Origin: Methanocellales archaeon
Lineage (GTDB): Archaea; Halobacteriota; UBA148
Length of the DNA stretch: 6,619 nt
Direction: 5' to 3'
NCBI GenBank assembly: GCA_013415795.1
Contig: JAAEEL010000040.1
Location: forward strand, 1-6,619
The notes under the pieces are model-generated. The model did no database searches and was not told the DNA's origin. It worked only from the letters and a program-made list of their open reading frames with translations. Made by a program: the position numbers and the translations under genes. Positions 1-5,134 of this stretch are shown piece by piece (position 1 is the first letter of the stretch; every line of letters starts with the position of its first letter).

Positions 1-531
1 ATCTCGGTGAACACGGCAGCAATCAAGAATCCAAAGCTGGTAAACGAGATTGCAAAAATGTTCGGAAATCAAGCCTGCGTTGTGGCAATAGATGCCAAAA
101 GGCGCTATCTTCCGAGGGATGCGCAAGCGAGCAAAACAGCAGATGAGGGGGGAGAGATCATTGACACTAAAGAGGGGGAATGTTGGTTTGAATGTTCCTT
201 CTACGGCGGCAAGAAGTTCACTGGTGTTGATGCGCTGAAATGGGCTCAAGATGTGGAAGAGAGGGGTGCAGGTGAAATACTGCTCACGAGCATGGACCGT
301 GACGGAACAAAAGACGGATTTGACATAGAGTTAACTAAAGCAGTTTGCGACCGTGTGAACATTCCCGTAATCGCTTCAGGCGGTTGTGGGGAACCCGAGC
401 ACATGAAAGAGGTTTTTGAGAGCACTGATGTGTCTGCAGCACTCGCAGCCTCTATTTTCCATTATAAAGAGTATACTATTCGTGAAGTCAAGCAGTATCT
501 AAAGGAGAACAGGATTCCGGTTCGATTGTAA
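1..531 (+). CDS. hisF: Imidazole glycerol phosphate synthase cyclase subunit HisF (5' end missing)
   Basis: HisF is the cyclase half of IGP synthase in histidine biosynthesis. It uses ammonia channelled from the glutaminase HisH to turn PRFAR into imidazole glycerol phosphate and AICAR. The frame is open from base 1 (Ile-Ser-Val-Asn-Thr-Ala) to the TAA at 529-531, giving 176 codons. HisF proteins are usually about 250-275 residues, so roughly 90 N-terminal residues lie outside the window, and the GTG at 7 is internal. Visible signatures are CVVAIDAKR, whose Asp is the second catalytic Asp of the family (Asp130 in the well-studied bacterial enzyme), then YGGKKFTG, LLTSMDRDGTKDG, the phosphate-binding IPVIASGGCG, and the ending ALAASIFHYKEYTIREVKQYL-type tail. 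It appears intact at its 3' end. Parts of that 3' end recur at 2544-2630 and 3350-3400. Confidence 0.96.
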   Translation: MSVNTAAIKNPKLVNEIAKMFGNQACVVAIDAKRRYLPRDAQASKTADEGGEIIDTKEGECWFECSFYGGKKFTGVDALKWAQDVEERGAGEILLTSMDRDGTKDGFDIELTKAVCDRVNIPVIASGGCGEPEHMKEVFESTDVSAALAASIFHYKEYTIREVKQYLKENRIPVRL

Positions 532-604
532 AAATATGCGCCAAAAAAATATAAATGAATCCTCATAATTTATATGTTTGCTAACAAAAATAAGATGAGA
601 TAAG

Positions 605-613
605 TATATTTTT
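605..613 (+). promoter_or_regulatory. Probable archaeal TATA box for the V4R gene
   Basis: TATATTTTT is centred about 30 bp before the ATG at 639. With the usual TATA-to-start distance of 25-27 bp, transcription would begin at or a few bases before the ATG. No Shine-Dalgarno sequence is visible before that ATG, which agrees with a leaderless message. A second AT-rich TATA-like stretch lies at about 568-576. Confidence 0.5.
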
Positions 614-638
614 AATGGAATGATACATCATATTTATT

Positions 639-1145
639 ATGTTGCCAAGAAAGGTAAATGAAACTGCGGAGTGGAAACGAGACAGTGGTGAGTTCTCGGT
701 TATAACCGTTCCTGCAGTGATAATAAGTATAGAAACATTCTCAAGGATTAAAAAGGATGCAGAGAAAATTTTAGGTACGGAAGGCTCTGCGGTGTTACTT
801 TACGAAGCAGGTAAAGACGCCGGCAAGACATGGATTTCACGTTTTCGTGAAGAGTGGCGATTAGAAGATGCTGAGAGTGAATTTATCAAGGCTACAGAAG
901 AATTTTATACAGAACTTGGTTGGGGGAAGTTCAGCATAGATATTGAGAATCTTACTATCAGAATTGAGAATTCATTTATTGCAAGAGGATATGTGAAAGG
1001 TGAGTCAAAAAAGACTGTTTGCCACTTCTTGTGCGGTTACAATTCCAGCTTGATTTCGGAGCTAATCAATAAAGAGGTGGATGTAGAAGAAAGGAATTGC
1101 ATGGCAAAAGGCGACCAATACTGCGATTTTATCGTTGTCAAATAA
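639..1145 (+). CDS. Stand-alone V4R (4-vinyl reductase-type) domain protein
   Basis: A 168-residue soluble protein with the features of the V4R domain, a small-molecule-binding fold also found in BchJ and in the sensor part of XylR/DmpR-type activators. Visible elements are a helical N-terminal half containing YEAGKDAGK (55-63), the central GWGKFSI (94-100), and the C-terminal Cys cluster: C128, C132, then VEERNC (C154) and GDQYC (C162). In this family such Cys and acidic residues are thought to bind metal or a ligand. There is no DNA-binding domain, signal peptide or membrane segment, so a sensor or ligand-carrier role is an inference. It starts 107 bp after hisF with its own TATA-like element and is convergent with the winged-helix gene. 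The ATG at 639 is chosen because it fits a leaderless start. The ligand cannot be told from sequence. Confidence 0.85.
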   Translation: MLPRKVNETAEWKRDSGEFSVITVPAVIISIETFSRIKKDAEKILGTEGSAVLLYEAGKDAGKTWISRFREEWRLEDAESEFIKATEEFYTELGWGKFSIDIENLTIRIENSFIARGYVKGESKKTVCHFLCGYNSSLISELINKEVDVEERNCMAKGDQYCDFIVVK

Positions 1146-1148
1146 ACC

Positions 1149-1190
1149 GTTTTCTTTTAGAGAAATGTAAAGTGTTTTCTGAAAAGAAAC
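1149..1190. terminator. Inverted repeat between convergent genes, possible bidirectional terminator
   Basis: GTTTTCTTTT (1149-1158) pairs with AAAAGAAAC (1182-1190), leaving one bulged T. It fills nearly all of the 46 bp between the stops of the V4R gene and the winged-helix gene. Either strand reads a T-rich arm after the upstream gene, which suits archaeal oligo-T termination in both directions. Confidence 0.4.
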
Positions 1191-1191
1191 A

Positions 1192-1482
1192 TCAAACCCT
1201 TTTATTGATTAAGTTACCTAGGTCTTCATAAAAACGTATTAATATTTTGGTCATCTCGTTATCCTCGTTTAACGTAAAAGTTCTTATTTGCTTTCCCATT
1301 TTTCCTTCTCTAACGATATTCATTTCCAAAAGCGGCTCAATTACCCGTGCCACACTGGAGTGAGAAAGCTTGGTCTCCTCTGCAACACCGGAAAGATAGG
1401 TTGTCGTGCCACGACTTTTTATTAGACACTCTAAAACAATCAGCTGTGCTGTCCTGCCGAATACCTTTTCGAGTGAGTTCAT
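1192..1482 (-). CDS. Small winged-helix transcriptional regulator
   Basis: A 96-residue protein that is essentially one winged helix-turn-helix domain. Residues 5-24 (EKVFGRTAQLIVLECLIKSR) form the first helix, about 30-50 hold the helix-turn-helix with recognition helix SHSSVARVIEPLLE, and MNIVREGKMGKQIRTFTLN is the wing. A C-terminal helix (MTKILIRFYEDLGNLI) may dimerise. This resembles the ArsR/MarR-like single-domain regulators common in archaea, where FGRT near the N-terminus and a helix after the wing are typical. No Cys or His metal site is evident, so a metal-sensing ArsR role is unlikely. It is divergent from the beta-sandwich gene across a 199-bp region with three palindromes, which suggests autoregulation and control of that neighbour (inference). 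A TATA-like element at 1502-1508 indicates a leaderless message. Confidence 0.85.
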   Translation of the reverse strand: MNSLEKVFGRTAQLIVLECLIKSRGTTTYLSGVAEETKLSHSSVARVIEPLLEMNIVREGKMGKQIRTFTLNEDNEMTKILIRFYEDLGNLINKRV

Positions 1483-1501
1483 ATTTTTATCCCGATTAAC
1501 C

Positions 1502-1508
1502 TATATAT
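1502..1508 (-). promoter_or_regulatory. Probable TATA box for the winged-helix regulator
   Basis: The minus strand reads ATATATA centred about 23 bp before the ATG at 1482. This places the transcription start at or next to the start codon, and no Shine-Dalgarno sequence is seen. Confidence 0.5.
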
Positions 1509-1521
1509 CTTAATGCACTAT

Positions 1522-1641
1522 AAATTTTTCTACAATTAGTAAGGTTAGACTATAAATTATTAAACTTTTCTATAAATCGAAAGGTTTATATAGTGAGTAC
1601 CATATATGAATAATTAAGTTTGTCGATAAATAGACAAACTT
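1522..1641. promoter_or_regulatory. Three related 9-8-9 palindromes, candidate operators
   Basis: Site 3 is a perfect inverted repeat: AAGTTTGTC (1616-1624), 8-bp spacer, GACAAACTT (1633-1641). Site 2 matches at 8 of 9 positions: AAACTTTTC (1562-1570), 8-bp spacer, GAAAGGTTT (1579-1587). Site 1 is weaker: AAATTTTTC (1522-1530), 8-bp spacer, GTAAGGTTA (1539-1547), but it is clearly related to site 2 as a direct repeat exactly 40 bp away. The centres of sites 2 and 3 are 54 bp apart. Site 2 runs into the TATA-like element of the rightward gene, and site 3 sits where its transcription should start, both typical places for repression. The obvious candidate binder is the adjacent winged-helix protein. 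Its binding is an inference. Confidence 0.5.
1585..1592 (+). promoter_or_regulatory. Probable TATA box for the beta-sandwich protein gene
   Basis: TTTATATA would place the transcription start near 1615, giving a leader of about 65 nt. Unlike its neighbours this gene then has a Shine-Dalgarno, GAGGTG at 1670-1675, six bases before the ATG at 1682. Confidence 0.45.
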
Positions 1642-1681
1642 GACGAATAAGATAGAAGTTATGACATCAGAGGTGTGAAAA

Positions 1682-2272
1682 ATGATAGAAATGGGAAATG
1701 GAACGACATGCACAGCATCTGAAACTATTGAATATGAAACACTTCCAGCCGTAGCACCAATACAGAGACAAATTATTAGAGATGAGACAAGTGAACAAAG
1801 AAAATCAGACCTCACAATGCTCACAATCTCTCCAATTCAGAAACATTTGAAAATGCAACCCGGAGAGGATAAAGAATTCAAAGTGAAAGTATGCAACTTT
1901 GGAGGATACGTCATGGAGGTAAAACCACACGTAGAACTCCTGTCCGGAGAGAACTTTTTAGATCAAGGTCATATAACCATTACACCTTCTAAAAGTACAA
2001 TCAAAAGTGGCGAGAAGCAAGAGTATACGATAAAAGTCAGTAGTTCTAGTAATACACCAACAGGCCTATACTGTGCTATTATAGATTTTACAAGTGAAGT
2101 CTCAAACCCAACCCAAAATATAGCTCCAAGATCGGTGTCTAAAACAGTCTACAATCACGGCATCGATCTATCTGTAGATATTCAGAATGAACCTAGGGTA
2201 AGGATATCCAGACCTAACCCATATAACGAAGTAGAGGCAGGACAAACCTATGAATATGAAATAGCCATTTAA
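1682..2272 (+). CDS. Beta-sandwich (COG1470-like) surface-type protein, N-terminal part up to an in-frame TAA
   Basis: The 196-residue frame starts at an ATG with a good Shine-Dalgarno (GAGGTG, 1670-1675) and an in-frame TGA just upstream at 1676-1678. Residues 1-47 are polar and low in complexity. There is no signal peptide, which is unexpected for this kind of protein. From about residue 48 (TISPIQKHLKMQPGEDKEF) to 130 is an immunoglobulin-like beta-sandwich with alternating strands, the pattern of archaeal NEW3/COG1470-type domains (EYTIKVSSSSNTPTGLYCAII). A second domain begins near 165 (VRISRPNPYNEVEAGQTYEYEIAI) and is cut off by TAA at 2270-2272. The same frame continues without interruption to 2548, so this is probably the front of a longer gene broken by one base change (for example AAA or CAA to TAA). 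The sequence is A-rich on this strand compared with guaA. Its partner and substrate are unknown. Confidence 0.7.
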   Translation: MIEMGNGTTCTASETIEYETLPAVAPIQRQIIRDETSEQRKSDLTMLTISPIQKHLKMQPGEDKEFKVKVCNFGGYVMEVKPHVELLSGENFLDQGHITITPSKSTIKSGEKQEYTIKVSSSSNTPTGLYCAIIDFTSEVSNPTQNIAPRSVSKTVYNHGIDLSVDIQNEPRVRISRPNPYNEVEAGQTYEYEIAI

Positions 2273-2548
2273 AACATTGGCGATATACCCGTATCGATAA
2301 GTCCAACTCTTGAAGAACTAAGATATCATGGTCCACGTTATGCCAGGCTACCTGTCCCAAAGAACTGGATCACCATTGATGCACCTGAAAATGTAAAAGC
2401 AAGATCAAAATCAGCTGTGAAAGTTAGAATAAGTCTGCAAGAGGGTGCAACAGGGACATACGAATTTGGCATAAATCTAAACATAGACGACCCAATGATC
2501 CGTGAAAAACAGTCTCATGTATATATGGGTCTAAAGATAATGGCATAG
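2273..2548 (+). pseudogene. Downstream remainder of the beta-sandwich gene after the in-frame stop
   Basis: Reading straight on from the TAA in the same frame gives 91 codons that complete the second beta-sandwich domain: NIGDIPVSISPTLEEL, then WITIDAPENVKARSKSAVKV, then EGATGTYEFGINLNIDD, ending HVYMGLKIMA. No early ATG, GTG or TTG would start it as a separate gene. The final stop, TAG at 2546-2548, is made from hisF-derived bases (ATAGAG read out of the hisF frame), so the original C-terminus was probably also lost when the hisF fragment was joined here. UAA is not a pyrrolysine codon. Readthrough or a sequencing error remain possible alternatives to a dead gene. Confidence 0.6.
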
Positions 2549-2630
2549 AGTTAACTAAAGCAGTTTGCGACCGTGTGAACATTCCCGTAATCGCTTCAGG
2601 CGGTTGTGGGGAACCGAAGCACATGAAAGA
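2544..2630 (+). pseudogene. hisF fragment copy B, near-identical to bases 324-410
   Basis: These 87 bases match hisF 324-410 at 85 positions. The only differences are the adjacent pair 396-397 (CG to GA). It encodes the HisF stretch from IEL through IPVIASGGCGEP to HMK, in a frame that happens to stay open into the downstream membrane-protein gene. The near identity points to a recent copy of the upstream hisF rather than an old paralogue. Homology to the local hisF stops sharply after ACATGAAAGA. Confidence 0.85.
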
Positions 2631-2720
2631 TATTTCGAAATATCTGATGTGTCTGCTGTTCTTGTCGCGTCCATTTTCCGTTATAAAGAAGTCACAAGGT
2701 GTTCGTATGAAGCATGTTAA
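2631..2720 (+). pseudogene. Diverged hisF 3' tail, frameshifted relative to copy B
   Basis: Read from TTC at 2634, one base out of frame with 2544-2630, the sequence encodes FEISDVSAVLVASIFRYKEVT, which matches the HisF tail FESTDVSAALAASIFHYKEYT at 15 of 21 residues. The DNA (2631-2696) is only about 68% identical to hisF 412-477, while the adjoining 87 bases are about 98% identical. The substitutions are mostly silent or conservative, so this tail diverged under selection in another genome or replicon before it arrived here. Homology ends near 2696, and the frame closes at TAA 2718-2720 after a non-HisF ending. It overlaps the Shine-Dalgarno and start of the next gene. Confidence 0.75.
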
Positions 2721-3336
2721 AGCTGCGCTGAAAGAGAAGAAGAGAATAATAGCAACATTAAGTGTCATTTTACTGGTTGCTTTTGGTGTTTCATTAATTT
2801 ATCTAGACTTTGGTCTTTTCAGATACGAGTCTGCCGTCGCTTCTCAAGCAGGAACGTTCTCTGTTATGGAACCAGAACCGGCCCTTTCGGGAGTGGTGTA
2901 TCTTTACGTCGAAGGCAATGACCCGTTGAATAGGGCTCTTGAAGCTGAACTGAAGCAGGAACTACGGGGAATTTACTCGGAGGTGCAGTCCTTTGGTAAC
3001 CTGAAACAGCAGTTTGACGGTCCAGTCGTCGCCGTGTATGTCATCAGGGAAGACCATTTTTACACACCCGTATATGCGAAGACCGATGTAGAAGTTCTGT
3101 ACTTGTTCTCGAATTCTGGAAGCACCAGTTACTTCAGAGACTTTTTCATGGCTAAATTTGGGGCACCATCACCCGTGGTCCATTTAAGCAGCACTGAGGG
3201 TCCACAGCTTGTTGTGAAGACTGACATAACTGTCAGAACGTCGATGAAAGGCTTCTTTTCCCTGGAGGCCAGTAGACAGCTTCTGGCAGAAAAAGTAGCC
3301 AACGAAGTGGTCACAAAACTGGACGATATGAGGTGA
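2707..3336 (+). CDS. Unrecognised membrane-anchored protein, cargo of the hisF-flanked block
   Basis: From the ATG at 2707, preceded by AAGGTG at 2696-2701 with a 5-base gap, the frame gives 209 residues. A basic N-terminus (MKHVKAALKEKKR) is followed by a hydrophobic segment at about 14-36 (IIATLSVILLVAFGVSLIYL) and then some 170 mostly polar residues. This fits an N-in signal anchor with an extracytoplasmic domain. That domain has alternating strands and helices (VVYLYVEG at 63-70, VVAVYVIRED at 107-116, VEVLYLFS at 128-135) and a helical C-terminus (LEASRQLLAEKVANEVVTKL). No cysteines and no catalytic motif stand out, and I do not recognise the family. The frame is open further upstream to a GTG at 2575, but that reads through hisF-derived DNA, so the ATG with a Shine-Dalgarno and membrane anchor is preferred. 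Its base composition is more GC-rich than that of the beta-sandwich gene. Confidence 0.7.
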   Translation: MKHVKAALKEKKRIIATLSVILLVAFGVSLIYLDFGLFRYESAVASQAGTFSVMEPEPALSGVVYLYVEGNDPLNRALEAELKQELRGIYSEVQSFGNLKQQFDGPVVAVYVIREDHFYTPVYAKTDVEVLYLFSNSGSTSYFRDFFMAKFGAPSPVVHLSSTEGPQLVVKTDITVRTSMKGFFSLEASRQLLAEKVANEVVTKLDDMR

Positions 3337-3349
3337 AATTGAGACCAAT

Positions 3350-3400
3350 ACATGAAAAGAGGTTTTTGAGAGAACTGATGTGTCTGCAGCACTCGCAGCC
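3350..3400 (+). pseudogene. hisF fragment copy C, near-identical to bases 401-450
   Basis: These 51 bases match hisF 401-450 with one extra A (in the run at 3355-3358) and one substitution (C423 to A3373). They begin 13 bases after the stop of the membrane-protein gene. The piece starts at ACATGAAA, where the near-identical part of copy B ends. It is followed in the hisF frame by a short hydrophobic stretch (LCGAIIILALA) and TAG at 3434-3436. Confidence 0.85.
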
Positions 3401-3473
3401 CTTTGTGGAGCTATAATTATTCTGGCGTTAGCGTAGATTTTAGAGAGGGTTTATGATATTTTAATCAATCTCG

Positions 3474-3487
3474 TTTAAAAATAACCC
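3474..3487 (-). terminator. Oligo-T stretch downstream of guaA
   Basis: About 30 bases past the guaA stop, the minus strand reads GGGTTATTTTTAAA. A run of five T without a strong hairpin is an acceptable archaeal terminator. The rest of 3401-3516 shows no gene or clear structure. Confidence 0.35.
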
Positions 3488-3516
3488 GATTTTGAAAGTG
3501 CACACTATAACGAATT

Positions 3517-5121
3517 TCAACATGGCTCTATGGTCGCCGGCGGCTTCGACGAGATAGCGTATGTAACCCATGTCACGCCTTCTACCTCATTGGTTATTCG
3601 GTTGCTCATGCGCTCCAACACATCGTAGGGGAGCTTCACGAAATCTGCAGTCATCGCATCCTTCGATTCTACCACACGTATGGCCACGATTCTGCCCACT
3701 TTTCGGGCATCGCCTAAAACGCCCGTAGCCACATCATCACCAACGGCGGCAAACGCTTGCCAGACTCGGTCATACCAGCCGCTAATCTTCAACTCCTCCT
3801 CGACGATGTGCGACGATTCTCGACAAATGCGCAATTTATCTTCCGTAACCTCGCCTATTACACGGGCTGCAAGCCCAGGTCCTGGGAAAGGGTGCTGATT
3901 GATTATCTCGGAAGGCAACCCAAGCTCCTTTCCAACTTCACGAACCTCGTCCTTGTACAAATCCTTGATAGGTTCGATCAATTTGAAACCCAATTTCTCG
4001 GGTAACGCACCTACATTGTGATGAGATTTTATACGCGATGATTTCTCAGAGCCTGCCTTGGCACTCTCCACTCTATCGGGGTATATCGTTCCTTGCGCGA
4101 GAAAGTCAACTCCACCGATCTTCTTTGCCTCCTCCTCGAATACCTTTATGAAAAATTCGCCGATTACTTTCCGCTTCTCTTCAGAATCGGTTATACCTTT
4201 TAAAGCTGCAAGAAATCTATCTCTCGCATCTACAACTACCAAGTGCATCTTGAAGCTCTTCTCGAATGTCTGGACAACCTCCTCTTTCTCACCTTCTCTT
4301 AGCAGACCAGTATCAACGAAAATGCATGTCAACCTATCACCGACAGCTTTGTTGACCATCACTGCAGTGGTAGACGAGTCTATACCGCCGCTGAGCCCAC
4401 ATATCACCTTTCTCTTGGCACCAACTTCGTTTCTTATCTTGAGTATTGCACCTTCAACGAACGAGGCAATCGTCCAATTACGTTCGCAGTCACAGATTCT
4501 ATATAAGAAATTCCAGAGGATCTGGTCGCCCATTTCGGTATGATGCACCTCTGGATGGAATTGTACGCCATATATCTTGTCCCTTATTCTAAATGCGGCA
4601 ACAGGGGAGTTTACACCAGTACCTATCACATCAGCACCATCTAATCGCTCGATCATATCACTGTGTGACATCCATACGGTGGTCTTTCCATTTTCGCTGA
4701 CACCCCTAAACAGATCATTATCAGAAATGGATATATTTGTCCTACCAAACTCGCCCCTTTTACCCGTCTTTACCACGCCACAAAGCATATCAGCAAGTAG
4801 CTGTGCACCATAACAGATGCCGAGTATTGGCACATCTAAAGTCAAGATTTCAGAAGAGCAGCGTGGGCTACCGGGGTCTTGTACACAAAATGGACTGCCT
4901 GAAAGGATAATACCTCTAATCTTGCCCTCCGATCTTTCTATTCCTCGCCTAAGCTCTTCGACTGATATATCATATGGTAAAAGCTCTGTATAGACGCCAA
5001 GCTCCCTGCATCGCCTAACGATCAAGTGACTATATTGACCCCCGAAATCTAGAACAACTACCTTGTCTTTTTCCCTCTCAGGAACTGCTATCTGATTTAA
5101 CATCCCAATCGATTCTCTCAT
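3517..5121 (-). CDS. guaA: GMP synthase (glutamine-hydrolysing), single-chain two-domain form
   Basis: GuaA converts XMP to GMP with ATP and ammonia taken from glutamine, the last step of GMP synthesis in the cytoplasm. At 534 residues it is full length for the fused form (about 510-525). Residues 20-205 are the class I amidotransferase, with LDFGGQYSHLI at 24-34, nucleophile C103 in GICYGAQLLA, and the H189/E191 pair in GVQFHPE. Residues 215-410 are the ATP pyrophosphatase, with P-loop SGGIDS at 244-249. The C-terminal dimerisation and XMP-binding part carries QHPFPGPGLAARV (409-421) and SSKPPATIE (524-532). Many methanogens encode the two halves as separate genes, so the fusion is worth noting for an archaeon. 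The last two residues are Pro-Cys where Trp-Glu is usual. It lies 13 bp behind the ribbon-helix-helix gene, so the two are probably cotranscribed. The ATG at 5121 lacks a strong Shine-Dalgarno. Met7 is an alternative start. Confidence 0.97.
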   Translation of the reverse strand: MRESIGMLNQIAVPEREKDKVVVLDFGGQYSHLIVRRCRELGVYTELLPYDISVEELRRGIERSEGKIRGIILSGSPFCVQDPGSPRCSSEILTLDVPILGICYGAQLLADMLCGVVKTGKRGEFGRTNISISDNDLFRGVSENGKTTVWMSHSDMIERLDGADVIGTGVNSPVAAFRIRDKIYGVQFHPEVHHTEMGDQILWNFLYRICDCERNWTIASFVEGAILKIRNEVGAKRKVICGLSGGIDSSTTAVMVNKAVGDRLTCIFVDTGLLREGEKEEVVQTFEKSFKMHLVVVDARDRFLAALKGITDSEEKRKVIGEFFIKVFEEEAKKIGGVDFLAQGTIYPDRVESAKAGSEKSSRIKSHHNVGALPEKLGFKLIEPIKDLYKDEVREVGKELGLPSEIINQHPFPGPGLAARVIGEVTEDKLRICRESSHIVEEELKISGWYDRVWQAFAAVGDDVATGVLGDARKVGRIVAIRVVESKDAMTADFVKLPYDVLERMSNRITNEVEGVTWVTYAISSKPPATIEPC

Positions 5122-5134
5122 TTGCCCTACTCTT

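Larger units (their letters stand above)
2631..3349 (+). mobile_element. Candidate integrated cassette: diverged hisF tail plus membrane-protein gene
   Basis: The block lies between two pieces of one hisF copy: 2544-2630 (equivalent to 324-410) on the left and 3350-3400 (equivalent to 401-450) on the right. These share the sequence ACATGAAAGA, present as ACATGAAAAGA on the right. Removing the block and one repeat restores a continuous hisF segment 324-450. The order of upstream part, foreign replacement tail, cargo and displaced original tail is what site-specific integration into the 3' part of a gene leaves. No integrase, transposase or terminal inverted repeats are seen, so it would be a remnant or was moved in trans. 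Ordinary recombination between diverged hisF copies is the main alternative. Confidence 0.35.

Noticed and set aside
1522..1641. CRISPR-like array
   Set aside because: There are only three imperfect palindromic units of unequal spacing and no conserved repeat. Promoter operators explain them better.
1570..1824. Minus-strand hydrophobic open frame of 84 codons
   Set aside because: It runs through the operator region and the start of the beta-sandwich gene. The AT-rich antisense gives artificial Ile, Val and Ser content.
2270..2272. Recoding of the in-frame stop as an amino acid
   Set aside because: The codon is TAA, not the TAG used for pyrrolysine in some archaea, and no recoding structure was recognised.
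2575..2706. Upstream extension of the membrane-protein gene from GTG 2575
   Set aside because: It would translate hisF-derived DNA, part of it out of frame, and place the membrane anchor internally. The ATG at 2707 has a Shine-Dalgarno and a proper anchor.
2424..2768. Minus-strand open frame of 114 codons
   Set aside because: It is antisense to the beta-sandwich remnant and hisF fragments, has no promoter or Shine-Dalgarno, and its hydrophobic start is the reverse of the coding region for the 2707 protein's anchor.
4058..4543. Plus-strand open frame of 161 codons
   Set aside because: It lies wholly antisense to the ATP pyrophosphatase part of guaA, whose motifs and length are intact, and its translation has no domain character.
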